A stretch of 64,000 bases of DNA, taken from the NCBI GenBank assembly GCA_028826165.1, contig JAPDFW010000057.1, forward strand, positions 532,726 through 596,725. Reading direction: 5' to 3'. Positions 36,301 to 51,236 of the stretch are shown piece by piece. The position numbers were made by a program, and so were the translations under genes. The stretch is from Anaeramoeba ignava. Its lineage: Eukaryota; Metamonada; Anaeramoebidae. Under the pieces are notes generated by a model. The model had not been told where the DNA came from. It was given only the letters and a program-made list of their open reading frames with translations, and did no database searches. Position 1 is the first letter of the stretch. Each line of letters begins with the position of its first letter.

Positions 36301-39300
36301 TATTGCTGTTATTTGATTTTGATGTTAAATTTTCTTCTTGATCATTTTCGGAAACAATCTCTTTGTCGATTTCTTGCTCAATTTCTTGGAAAACAAGACT
36401 TGGAGATCGAGAAACGAAATTTGGAGAGTTTCTGAGCTTTGATTCAAATGAAAATTTGGAGGCAATTCTATTCTTTGTGAGTAATATATTTGACAAATAT
36501 TTTGGACAATATTGCTCTTTGAAATGGTGATTGAAATACACTTGGATTTTAGTTGATGAATTGTACGTTTTCAATGGGGATTGCGAAATTGCAACAAAAG
36601 CCCATTTTGATTTGGGAAGATCAAAATCGAAGGATAAACTCGTATTTTCTGTTTGTGTGTTTAAATTGAGAATAAAAACAATTTGTGGAGGTTTTGGCGC
36701 TTTTTCTTTGGAGAGTTCTTCCAAGTTGATTTTTAGAAGAACAGAAAACTCTATTCCATAGCCTTCATCATTGAGAAAACTGAAAATTGTTTGTCCATCT
36801 TGATCGAAATGATGGTTTTGACTATAATTTTCCAGACTCTGGAAATAAATCCAAGTGCAAAAACTCCATCCGTTTTGAGGCCATTCTTCAATTGTCGGGA
36901 GAGACAAATGACCCAAATGGAAATCAAAAAAGGAAAACGGCTGAGGCTTTTTATATTCTTTTGCCATTTCCTGGAGCATTTTGAAAAGGAAAAACAAATA
37001 AGATATTTGGTCTTCCCTTTTGAACTTATTGATATTGCTGATCAGAATATGCATGTCTTTAATTGAGATGCCGAGACGAGCAATTGCCATAATGAGTCTC
37101 GAAACTTTTTTCTGCAAAGTGGAATCTTCTATTTTTGGCAGTGTCTCGCTCAAAAAAGATATCAATTCAGCATTATAACAGCACAAAGTGTTGTGAATTG
37201 ATTTTTTGCAAATATCCAAAAAAAGATCCAAAAGTTTGGAAAAAAGCATCAAATTCTCTGATTTAAAATAGAGATTAAACAGCATTGATATCAAATAGTG
37301 GTTCTTGATTTCGAAATTTTCTTGTTTGTCGAATTTGCCAGTATTGACAAGAAGATTCAACAATAAATAAAATATTCTTTCATCTGGATTATTCATTTGT
37401 GATCTCAGAATGAGCGATCCAAGAACTTGAAACCCAATAATACGATCGAATCTGCTGACATTTTCGTAAGAACAATAGAGAAGTTCTGTAAGGGTTTGGA
37501 CAACGAAATGAGAGACTTTTGTGTTCAATCCTGGGATTGTTAGAAGGGATATCAGCATTTCAAAAATACCGATATCAGGCATTAGTTTCTGCAAGGCCTC
37601 TCTGTTTGACTTGATGGATTCAGATGCCAATTTGAGCAGATCTTGTATATAAACCACTGGTGGTTCTGGAAGTTCCTTGGGGATGTTCACAGTGTTTTTC
37701 CGACTTGATTTAATATATCTTTGGATTTGTTCGTCGGAAACATCTTGATCATTCTCCTCACGCAGTTTATAAAGCTGAGACAGCGAAAGAACTAGCTCCA
37801 AATACATGTAGAAAAATTTTTCGTAAGTTCCCAGAAAGGGAGGGTTTATTGAGCACATCATCCGATACATCATGTTCAATACAAATGTTTTTGTTTTCTT
37901 TTCAAAAATGTGTGAAATGATATTGATATTCCAGGAGTTGATTTCCAATGCTCTTGAACATGCAATCGGATCAGAGAACAAAATATCGAAAAGTCGGAAC
38001 ACTTGATATCTCACTTGGAAATAAAGTTCTTTTGTGTTTTCTGTCTCATCAAACACGGTATTGATTTGTTGTTCTGTTATTTTTGATAATCTGTCAACAA
38101 GAACCGAATAAAACTCAAACACACTTGAATCGAAAAATAACTGCGAAAAGAGTCTGATTTTTGACTTGAGAATTTTGACAAAGTATTTTGTAATGTCATA
38201 AAGAATATCAAGTCGTTTTGTATTGCCTTTCACAATTTCAAGCAAAATCGATATTTGATTTCGGTGATTGGGATAATTCGTTAAAACATGTGTAAATAAT
38301 TGAAAGAGTTGGCTCTTTACAATTTCGTTTTGTGGACTTGAGTCCTAAAATATAATTCAAATATAAAAAAAATGAAAAATCAATACAAACCAATTTGATT
38401 TTATCTTTTCCTTCTTAAAAAAAAAAAAAGGAAAAGAAAAAGCGAAGGAATAATTTTCCTACTTCATAAATTTCGAGAATCATTGTTTTCCATATTTGAT
38501 TTTTATAAAATGATTGACTAAAATCGTCTGTGAAAAGAGCAGCAAAGAAATCCAGAGTATATAAACGAAGAGAATGAATTAATTCATGTTCGATTTTATT
38601 TTTCTGCATAAAAACAAGATAGCACACTTGATGATATATGAATATTAATATTGTTGATATTTGTATTTGAATCAATTTGATCGATTGCCACTTGGTAATC
38701 TTTCAATAATAAATCCTGGAATTGCAATTTTTTGCGGTTAATTTTGGTTTTTTTCTTCGTATTTTTTAATTGATTTTGTGATTTGTGTAATGTTTTATTT
38801 TTTTTGCTTTCCAAACAAATTTCTTTCAAATTTGCGAATAATTGATGAGTTTTTAAATTATTTAAATAGGAAGATGGAATTTTTGGAAGCGGAATAAATT
38901 TATCTGAATAAATTTTTTCTCTCACTGGAATTTCCTGAGGTAATTCAAGTTTAGTTTCTAAATTAAAACACAAAGAATAATAAAAAAAAATAGAAGAAGA
39001 TATTTTAAATGATTGAAGAATTTTAAGCTAATAAATATTTGTTCTTAATTTTTGTACCGGAAATGTTTTTGTTAGAGTCTTTTTGTTCTGTATTTATTTC
39101 TGATTGGATTTGATCATTTGAATTAATTATAATATTTTTTTTATTCATATTGATATTATTGATATTATTATTATTGTTGATATTAATGCTTTTTGGATCA
39201 TGAAAGGATTTGAAAACCCAGAAAATTAAATTGGTGAAAATAGTCAATGGAATTGTATTGCAAACAAGAGTCTCAATTTGTGCGTTATCTTTGATTACAA

Positions 39301-40767
39301 TATAAACTAAATCAATCACAACAATTCTGATTTGAAATTCATAAGATTTTCTTTCTTGTTCTGTTTGGGAAAATTTAGATGGTGGGAAATATAATGACAA
39401 ATAATAATCAAGAGTATTTTGAGCATTTTTTGTTGTTTCTCGTTTGAAAAAATTTTCTGGTAAAGGAAGAGTGAAATCAGGTGTTTCAAGAATTGGAGTG
39501 ATAGTTTTGAAAAGGAATAGTAAATATTCAGGACTGATAAGTTTTCTTTTTCCCAAAATTCTGAAAAGATCAATTAAATCAAATAAAAGATCATGTTGTT
39601 CTTGATTAAAAATGAATTTCTTTCTAAATTGAACTAATCTCAACAAAAATTCTAATTGATGAAAAATTAAAATTCATTTATAAAATTAAAATTAATTTAT
39701 AAAATTAAAATTAATTTATAAAATTAAAATTAATTTATAAAATTAAAATTAATTTATAAAATTAAAATTAATTTATAAAATTAAAATTCATTTATAAAAT
39801 TAAAATTCATTTATAAAATTAAAATTAACTTGAGGAAAATTGTATAATAATTGGTAATATTGATTTCATGGTTTTTTGATCAAAAGGAGAATTAATATAA
39901 ATATTTGATATTGCAATTAATTTAGAAATGAGATATTCAACTAAAAAAAAGTTGCAACTATGTTCATCTCGTTGATCTTCTTCAAAACGTTTCTAGATGA
40001 AAAAAATTAAAATAAAATTCATTTATAAAATTTAAAATTTAAAATAAAATAAAATAAACTACTTGTTCGAGAAGAGAACTTGCTCTAAAAATGACTTGAT
40101 GAGCAATATTTTCTAAAAAAAGAAATAATTGATATTTTAATAAATTTTTTTGATTATAAATGGATCTTGAAAGAATTAAAATCATCTCAATAGAAATTAA
40201 AGAAGAGCAACTAATCTCTAAAATTTCAATTTCTTTTTTTTTGTGTTTGTTTGTAATTTATTTATTTTTGAATAATTGAGTTTGAATATTTTTTTTTTCT
40301 TCTTTTTTCTTCTTTTTTGTTTCTTATTTAAAGATACTTTGAGAAAGTGATTCTAAAAAATCATAAAGAATCTGAAGTGTTTCAATGATTAATTTTTCAT
40401 GATGAAGTTGATCTTCTTCATATAATTTTGCAGAAATAACATCTAATTTTTTTGATAAAGGAATTTCTGGTTTCCAATTTGAATAACTTTTTAAAAACAA
40501 TTCTGCAAATTGAAAAAACCAAGAAAGTTTATCTTGCTAAAATTTTTATAATTTATTTTTTTTGAAATTATTTTAAAAAAAATATGAAAAAGTAAATTCG
40601 AATTCGAATCATCAATTTTACTTTATTATTGATAACTTTATTTAAATCCCAAATTTTTTGTAAATTTGATCCATTGGGAATATGATTAAGAAAATTTGGT
40701 TCTTCTTGTGAAGATTTTTGAAAAATTTTTAATTTTTCTTTTTTGGTAAATCAATGAGATGAGACAT
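30302..40767 (-). CDS. Giant BEACH-WD40 protein (neurobeachin/LRBA/Lvs type, 9 exons)
   Basis: Exons 40622-40767, 40338-40536, 40063-40217, 39830-39992, 39058-39651, 38692-38957, 38463-38603, 32017-38344 and 30302-31941, about 3,210 aa. Order of parts: armadillo-like helical N-terminus; a concanavalin-like (laminin G) module (WPQNGWSFCTWIYF); more helical repeats; a PH-BEACH domain (AVKCELINGIFHYEGILEIT); the BEACH domain (ISNFEYLLKLNFIAGRSFND, YPVFPWIFSDY, FYYGSHYSSPAGVVYYLVRL, FFYLPE); C-terminal WD40 repeats (ATGSRDYTVAVWKI, VTGSKDGTCRIYSL). BEACH proteins scaffold vesicle traffic, lysosome size and autophagy. No C-terminal FYVE finger is present, which argues against WDFY3. The first exon needs one extra A in an AAAAAA run after MSHLIDLPKK to stay in frame. 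The exon 6/7 boundary (88-nt intron) is chosen by phase and less certain. Confidence 0.9.
39661..39829. repeat. Intronic ATTAATTTATAAAATTAAA repeat (BEACH gene intron 4)
   Basis: Tandem 17-18-base units, AATTTATAAAATTAAAATT and ATTCATTTATAAAATTAAA, fill the intron between exons 39830-39992 and 39058-39651. Confidence 0.85.
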
Positions 40768-41006
40768 TTTTTGTTTATATAAAAATTAAATATGAAAATA
40801 ATAATAATTAAACAATAAAAAAAAAAGAAAGAAAAAAATGAAATTTCAAAAAAATTTTTTAATTATTTTTGATTTTTATTACGATTTTAGAAAAGAAAAC
40901 CATAATAAAAAAAAAGAGAGAAAAAAGGATTTTGTTTTTTTTTTTTTGAAATCAATTTTAAAAAGTGAAAAAAGTTCAAATTATAAGAATTTTTTTGAAA
41001 GAATGA

Positions 41007-43912
<2,906 letters not shown>

Positions 43913-44180
43913 TTTTGTTTTTGTTTTTGTTTTTGTTTTTGTTTTAATTAAAAATAAAAAATGAAATAAAAAAAAAATGAAAAAGAAAAATGAAATAAAA
44001 AAATTAAAAAGAAAAACGTTTTTCTTCTTTTTTTTTTAATTAAATTTTTTTTTTCTCCTTTTTGTTTTTTTTTTTTTTAATTAATTTTAATAAGAAACTT
44101 AAGTCATTTTTTTCATTTTTGTTTTTAATTAATTTTTATTAAATTTCTTTTCATTTTTTTCTTTTCTTTCTTAATTTTAA
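43913..44180. other. Divergent promoter spacer, AT homopolymers
   Basis: Lies between the start codons of Rab14 (minus) and the small unknown gene (plus). Contains GTTTTT repeats and long A and T runs; no distinct binding site is recognised. Confidence 0.6.
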
Positions 44181-44997
44181 ATGAATTCTTTAACTTATTT
44201 TCCTTTTTTAGATGAAATTGAAGAATTTATTTCATTTGCAAATAAACCTTATAAAAATCAACAAGAATTTTTACAAGTTTGATTTTAATAAAATAATAAA
44301 AATAAAAAACAATTTAATTTATCAAGTTTACTTTTGAAAAATTTTTGTGAAATAGTTTGTTGAATTAAAAATTATTATTAAAACAATAATGTTATTTATG
44401 GATAACTCAATTTTAGAAATGGCAACAAAATCAAATAAAAGTATAATTAAATTTTTATATTGAATTTAATTGAATTTTATATTTAATCAAATTTTATATT
44501 TAAAAAGATTTCCAAAATATTGTTGAAATTCGTTCTTTTACTACAGATATTTATAATCTTTTAATAAAATCACATGAAAAGAGAAAATCACTTTCAAATG
44601 TAATTTATATTTTCATTTTAAAAAATTTATTGTATTTTAATTTATTTTAATTTATTAGTTTGAACCAATTCATAGAAGAATTTGTAGAAAATTAAAAATG
44701 TCAGAAATTGAAACTGATTTAATTGAAATAATTCTTGTTTCTCAAACAAAAAATTGGGTAAATTTTAAATAGAATAAATAAATGAATGAATTTAATAATA
44801 ACAATTTTTTTTCCGATTTTATATTTATCAAAAAAAAAAAAAAAAAGATGAGAGAAAATTATTTCAGGATCAATTTGAAAAGAAGATTAGAAAGTACAAA
44901 AAAACCAAAAAGATTTAAAAACAAATCCTTTTATTGGATAATTCGAAAATATCGAAAAAAATTTGTAAACAATTTTCTTTTTTAGGAATTAAAATGA
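44181..44997 (+). CDS. Small helical protein of unknown function (5 exons)
   Basis: Exons 44181-44276, 44356-44440, 44508-44599, 44659-44757 and 44986-44997 join in phase to 127 aa. No single open frame shows this gene. It is supported by five consecutive GT-AG pairs (66-228 nt introns) whose phases all agree. The protein starts MNSLTYFPFLDEIEEF and contains FVELKIIIKTIMLFMDNSI, IYNLLIKSHEKRKSLSN and RRICRKLKMSEIETDL. It is rich in Leu/Ile and charged residues, predicted all-helical, with no signal peptide and no cysteine motif. I do not recognise the family. It ends 52 bp before the AAA gene on the same strand. The last exon is only ELK plus stop, so the 3' end is the weakest part. Confidence 0.6.
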
Positions 44998-45049
44998 CAA
45001 ATTTTTTTTATTGAAATAAAAATAAAAAACACAAAAGAATTCTTACGCG

Positions 45050-47980
45050 ATGAATTCTCTTGATATAGCAGAATCTCAAATGTTGAACGAAGTTGTGATT
45101 AAATATATTTCTGGGATAGCTATGAAAGATGTTTATCAATTCTTTCTTCCAAATAGAATTTTTATTAAAGATCATCTTGTTTGTTTTATGAAAGAATATG
45201 ACACTTTTTTTTCACGATTTTTACTTTCTGATTATTTTATGCAAGCATTAACTGGAGTAGAATTTGAAAAGGAAATGATGCAAGAAATATATGGAACAGC
45301 ATTACATAAAATTTTAATTGAAGAACAAAATGAAAAAATTAATGAAAATATTAATGAAAATATTGATGAAAAAATTGATGAAAATATTAATGAAAATTTT
45401 AATGAAAATTTGGGGGATGTCGAATTATTCCAGTTTATTAGGCAGGAATTAAATAGCTTGAAAGAGAATGAAGTCAAGATTCAAAACGAAGAAGTGACAA
45501 AAATTAAAGAAATAAAAAATGGAAAGGAAGAAGAAAATCAAATAAATGCTGAGCCATTTAAATCGGATTTTGAATATTTGTCTCATTTCTTCACTTGGAT
45601 GCTTGCCAAGATTGAATATAGAAAAGAAGAGAAATGGCTGAAGGATTATGCACATTACAACATTTATGATTATGATTATCATTTATTCTTCCCAATTTTA
45701 GATAATTCAATGAAATCTAATAGACAACTTTTCATGGATAGAACAAAAGCCACTTTGCTTGAGGCAAAGAAGACATCAGGATGGATTCCGAGACTTGAAA
45801 AATTAGCAATACTGAGGAAATTGGTGGATTTCGAAAAGCTCATAATTCTGTTTCTTGCAGGAGTTGAGCTGTGTCCTTGGATGGCTCATTTGAAAGTGAA
45901 TATTTTTGCTTGTGAAAACAAAATGAAGAAAAAAAGAGAAAAAGAAAAACAAGGAAAAACAACTCCTTTTGAAGAATGGACTGAAAATCCGCTTGGAGTT
46001 GATCCGAAAGGTGTTCCAATGGCAACTTTACTTTCTCATTTGTGCATAAATCTTACAGAGGAAATTATTTCTCGCAGATATTTCTATAAAACAGCAACTT
46101 TGATCAAAGAAGGAATAGTCAGAATGGTTTCTCATTATTACTCAGAAGATCCTGAGGATATCTATTTTTCCTTGGATCAGAGACTTCTTGACTATATTGC
46201 AGGCTTAGATACTGAATCCGATGAATTGCTTACAGGAACTTCTCTTTATTTTTCTCATGTCAAAGTGGAGCAAGTTATTCTTCCTGAAAATATTAAGAAA
46301 TTAATTATGCAATCAACAGAAAATTTCACACAATTCGAAATGCTCAGAAAAAGATTAGAATTTGAATCAGTTATTGGTGATTCAGGTGGTTTTTCAATGA
46401 TGTTTTATGGATCTAGTGGCACTGGTTTGTTTTTATGATTAAGAAATTTAGGATATTATATTTATATCTATTATTAAATAATAATAATAATAGGAAAAAC
46501 AATGATGGCAAATGCTCTTGGAAATTATTTGCAAAGGAAAATATTGTTAGTTAATTTCCCTCAATTATGGCTTAAAGACCCAGCAAAATCATTACGTTTA
46601 ATTTTTGTAAAAATTCAAAATTATAAAAATCCAAAATTGAAAATTAAAAAATGAAACCAAATTTTATAGAAAGAAGCAAGAATCCAAAATGCAATCCTTT
46701 TCTTCGATGAATGCGAACAATTATTTGAGCAAAGAGGAAAAGATGATAAAGAAAAGCAAGTAAAACAGAAAACAAACATTTCGATGATGCTAACAGAATT
46801 GGATCGTTTTGATGGACTAGCAATATTTGCGACAAATCGTCCATTTGATTTGGATGAAGCAATGCATAGAAGAATTACATTAAGTATTGAATTCAAAAAA
46901 CCAGACGCATTCACAAGAGAACAGATTTGGAAAACGCATCTACCCAAAGAAATTAGCTATTCAGAAGATATTGATATAACCTCCATTTCTCAAAAATATG
47001 AATTAACTGGAGGTCTTATTAGAAATGCTGTTTTGGCAGCTTTGAATTTTGCAATTTCACGAAGAAATAATGAAAATATGGATGAAAATGATATGAAATC
47101 AATCAAAATCACACAAAAAGACCTTGAAAAGGCATCCACAATTCAACTCAAAAACTTTCTTGAAATGAAACAACTTTATCGAAACATCATCCCCAAAAAA
47201 GGATTGGAATCATTGTTTGTTGAGGAGGAAGTGATGAAGCAATTAAAGGAAATTGTGAATGTGGAAAAAACAGGTCATGTGCTTGAAAATTGGGGATTTG
47301 GAGACGAATTTGGAAACACAAAAGGAACAATTGTTCTGTTTTATGGAGAATCAGGAACAGGAAAAACTCATGCAGCTCATTCAATCGGTTTTGAAATTGG
47401 AAAATCACTTGATATTATAAACTCGGCAGAATTACTGTCAAAATATATTGGAGAAACAACCAAAAATATCGATAGAATTTTCCAAGATGCTCGCAATAAT
47501 GATAGACTGCTTGTTTTTGATCAAGCAGAAGGATTGTTTGGAAAGAGATTCCAAACCAATTTTCATTCCTCAGAACGCTACTTGAATATTGATTCTGGCG
47601 TTCTTTTATATCATTTGGAAAATTTTCCAGGAATTGTTATTTTATGTACAAATTCATTAGAATTCATAGATCAAGCTTTTTTTAGAAGATTTCATTATAT
47701 GATCAGATTCGATCAACCAAATTTAAAATCTAGAGAAAAAATTTGGAGAAAATTAATTCCAAAATCAATTCCTCGCAAAGAAGAGTTTGATTTCCATTCT
47801 TTGGCTCAGAAATATATTCTTAATGGAGGTGAAATCCAAAATGCTGTTAGAGGTGCTTTGATTAAATTTGCTTTGAAACCAACAGATCTCCAAGTTTTAT
47901 CAATGGATGATTTAATAGAATCCGCAAAAAAAGAATTTCTTAAAATTCATAAAAATGATTTTCAAATGAATCATTTTTAA
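45050..47980 (+). CDS. Tandem AAA ATPase with long helical N-terminus (3 exons)
   Basis: Exons 45050-46424, 46494-46606 and 46670-47980 join in phase to 932 aa. Residues 1-430 are helical, with an ENINENID repeat and no recognised domain; the segment around LEKLAILRKLVDFEKLIILF resembles the helical part that precedes AAA modules in some bacterial AAA ATPases (inference). AAA-1: Walker A GSSGTGKT (split by intron 1), Walker B ILFFDECEQLF, sensor 1 FATNRPFDLD, arginines in MHRR. AAA-2: Walker A GESGTGKT, Walker B LLVFDQAEGLF, sensor 1 LCTNSLEFID, arginines FFRRF. In AAA-2 the catalytic Glu of Walker B is Gln, so AAA-2 may bind but not hydrolyse ATP. It is neither a clear NSF/Cdc48 nor a katanin. 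Substrate unknown. Confidence 0.85.
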
Positions 47981-48052
47981 AAGAAATTTCGAAATAATAA
48001 AAACAATAATAAAAACAATAAAAATTTTTATTATTCTTTTTATTATTATTCT

Positions 48053-50825
48053 TTATTGATTTTTGTATTCAATTTCTAATGATTCAAAATCATCTGAAAT
48101 GATATTTTCATTTATATCTTGATTGATATTTTCATTTTTATCATAAGGAAGAGGAAGATAATGAATTTTCATTAAAGATTGTTCTCCTTGAACTCCAAAA
48201 CGTAAAGGAAATCCATAAAATCCTGTTCCTTTGTGAATATACATTAAATTATAAGAATTTGCATAAACCTAAATTGAAAGAAAAAAAATATCAAATAAAA
48301 ATCTTATTAATTAATTAAAAAAAACAAAAATTCTCTTTTACTCCTTGATCATAAACAAAAGGTTTCATTAAAGTAAATGGAATTCCAAGAAAATTTAATC
48401 CAATTTGTCCTCCATGTGTATGTCCAGTTAATGATAATGAATGATGTTCAGAAGGTATTTTATCAAAATCTTCTGGTTCATGAACTAAAACAATTCTAAG
48501 ATCTGTTCCTTTAAAACTGGATTGGCAAACATTTCTATAAACTGTTGGCAAAGTAGAAGTTCCAAATCCTAAAATTTCAATTTTTTGATCATCTTATTTT
48601 GAAAAATTTTTAATCAAAAAAGAAAGGAAATTTTAATCAAAAAAAAGAAAGGAAATTTGATTTTTTTTTGAATTAATTAAATTTTACTTATTTCGATAAT
48701 TTGAGATCTATTTTTAAGAACAATAATATCACAAAATTCCAAAGCTAAAAATTCAAATTAAATTAAAATTAAATCAAATCAAATTAAATCCAAATTAAAT
48801 TAAATTAAATCCAAATTAAATTAAATTAAATTAAATTAAATTAAATTAAATTAAATTAAATTAAATTAAATTAAATTAAATTAAATTAAATTAAATTAAA
48901 TTAAATTAAATTAAATTAAATTAAATTAAATTAAATTAAATTAAATTAAATTAAATTAAATTAAATTAAATTAAATCCAAATTAAATCCAAATTAAATTA
49001 AATCCAAATTAAATTAAATCCAAATTAAATTAAATCCAAATTAAATTAAATCCAAATTAAATCCAATCCAAATTAAATCAAATTAAATCCAAATTAAATC
49101 CAAATTAAATCAATCCAAATTAAATCCAAATTAAATCAAAATTAAATTAAATCCAAATTAAATCCAAATTAAATTAAATTAAATTAAATTAATTTAAATC
49201 CAAATTAAATCGATTTAAATTAAATCCAAATTAAATCAAATCAAATTAAATCCAAATTAAATCCAAATTAAATCCAAATTAAATTAAATCTAAATTAAAT
49301 TAAATCCAAATTAAATCCAAATTAAATCCAAATTAAATCCAAATTAATCCAAATTAAATCCAAATTAAATTAAATCAAATTAAATCCAAATTAAATTAAA
49401 ATTAAATTAAATCCAAATTAAATTAAATTAAATTCAAATTAAATCCAAATTAAATTAAATTTAATTAAATTAAATTAAAATTAAATTAAATTAAAATTAA
49501 ATTAAATCCAAATTAAATCAAATCAAATTAAATCCAAATTAAATCCAAATTAAATTAAATTTAATTAAATTCAATTAAATTAAATTAAATCCAAATTAAA
49601 TCCAAATTAAATCAAATTAAATCCAAATTAAATTAAATCAAATCCAAATTAAATCCAAATTAAATCAATCCAAATTAAATTAAATCAAATCCAAATTAAA
49701 TTTAAATTAAATTCAAATTAAATTAAATTAAATTAAATCAAATCCAAATTAAATTAAATTAAATCCAAATTAAACCTTCAACAATTCCAGAAAAATATTC
49801 AAGATCATGATTTCCAGTACATGCAAAAACTTTTCCTTTCATTTGAGAAAGTGGAGAAAGTGCTTGTTTTAGAAGTTGAGTTCCTTGAAAATTTGCAGTT
49901 TCATGAGTTAAATAATCACCTGTTAATAAAATTAAATCAGGTTTTCTTTTTACAGCTCTTTTACAAATTTTATATAATCTTCTTTTACTCATCCAAGGAC
50001 CTAAATGTGGATCAGTAATTTGAATAATTTTTAAAGTTTTCCAATTTTCTTGATTAATAGATTTTTTCCAAAAAGATTTTTTTCCGATTTGAGAAACTTT
50101 TTTTGTAAAGACTGAAAATCTATTTTTAATTTTAATTTTAATTTTAATTTTAATTTTAATTTTAATTTTCAAAATGAATTTTAATTTTAATTTTAATTTT
50201 AATTTTAATTTTAATTTTAATTTTAATTTTAATTTTAATTTTAATTTTAATTTTAATTTTAATTTTAATTTTTAAAATACTTTTGATTGGGATTAAATGT
50301 TAAATGAATTGTAGTTTCAAAAGTACAAAGACTTAAGAAAATACTAATAATAGCAATAAAAATCAAAGGTGCAAAAACTACATAACGAGGAATCAAAGTA
50401 TTAGAAATACCAAAAAAAAACATTCTCATTAAAAAACAACCAGGAAAAGCAAGAAGAGTAATTGAAGTAAAAAAAGCAGAAGGAATAATTAAAAAAATTC
50501 TTGATAAAAAACTTGATATTCGATGTTTAAGAAAAAGAAATGTTTGAATATAAGTAAGAAACCATAAAAAAAGATAAACATAATGAACAACTCCAATCCA
50601 TAACGAATTAGTTGGGTTTTCTTTTGGATAAAATAAATATTTTGGATCCCAAATTTTGGATCGATCATTATGAATTGGTTCAAATAGAAAATTATATTCA
50701 AAAGATGATAATATTAAAGCTAATGCATGATATCCATATGAAAAAAAAGGAACTCGAAATTTTGCACATAAAATGATTGGAATAAAACTTGGAATAAGAA
50801 GAAAAGTACCAAATAATGATAACAT
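48053..50825 (-). CDS. Multipass membrane metallophosphoesterase (TMPPE/YaeI-like, 5 exons)
   Basis: Exons 50281-50825, 49776-50119, 48688-48744, 48342-48592 and 48053-48268 join in phase to 470 aa. The first exon encodes about five hydrophobic helices (FGTFLLIPSFIPIILCAKF, VVHYVYLFLWFLTYI, IFLIIPSAFFTSITLLAF, VVFAPLIFIAIISIFLSL). The calcineurin-like phosphoesterase domain follows: metal-binding motifs ITDPHLGP, LTGDYLTHE, CTGNHDLEY, then SLTGHTHGGQIGL. The arrangement of membrane helices then phosphoesterase matches transmembrane metallophosphoesterases. The substrate (lipid or sugar phosphate) is unknown. I start at the ATG at 50825 because no earlier in-frame ATG exists. The C-terminus is acidic. 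Intron 2 is 1,031 bp and repetitive. Confidence 0.87.
48752..49774. repeat. AAATTAAATCC / AAATT array in the phosphoesterase intron 2
   Basis: Pure AAATT pentamers run from about 48803 to 48975 (about 34 copies). Mixed TTAAATCCAA and AAATTAAATC units follow up to the exon 2 donor. The motif differs from the other large introns. Confidence 0.92.
50124..50274. repeat. TTTTAA hexamer array in phosphoesterase intron 1
   Basis: About 25 almost perfect copies of TTTTAA between acceptor 50120 and donor 50280, interrupted once by CAAAATGAA. Confidence 0.9.
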
Positions 50826-51236
50826 AAAGAATTTGAAAAGAAAAAAAATGATTTTTTTTAAAATTAAAATCAAAATTCAAATTAAAATTAAAATTAAAAT
50901 CAATATTAAAATTAAAATTAAAATTAAAATTAAAATTAAAAATCAAAATCAAAATCAAAATCAAAATTAAATTTAAAATTCAAATCAAAATCAAAATTAA
51001 AATTAAAATTAAAATTAAAATTAAAATTTAAATCAAAATTAAAATTAAAATTAAAATTAAATCCCGAATTCTTATTTAATTGAAATAATAATAAAATATA
51101 AAAAGATTTTAAATAAAAGAAAAGAAAAAGCAAAAAAAAAATATTTTTTCATTTTTTTTTTCATCTTTTTTTTATTTTTTTTTAAAATATTGGAAATATA
51201 TAAAATACCAGAAACAAAATAAAAATAATATCAAAA
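50826..51236. other. Divergent spacer with AAAATT/AAAATC hexamers
   Basis: 411 bp between the start codons of the membrane phosphoesterase (minus) and the GPCR (plus). About 50860-51060 is AAAATT and AAAATC hexamer repeat; about 51060-51236 is ordinary AT-rich sequence with poly-A and poly-T runs. It probably carries both promoters. No gene is supported. Confidence 0.7.

Noticed and set aside
38596-38640. 22-24-nt micro-intron in the BEACH gene
   Set aside because: An 88-nt intron with donor CAA|GTGGCA fits phase and normal intron size better.
44782-44985. 67-codon plus-strand open frame (MNEFNNNNFFSDF...)
   Set aside because: It lies in intron 4 of the small five-exon gene, starts in low complexity and overlaps the acceptor; no support as a separate gene.
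48803-49775. CRISPR-like or centromeric satellite array
   Set aside because: Units are 5-11 bases without spacers and lie within a spliced intron of a conserved gene.
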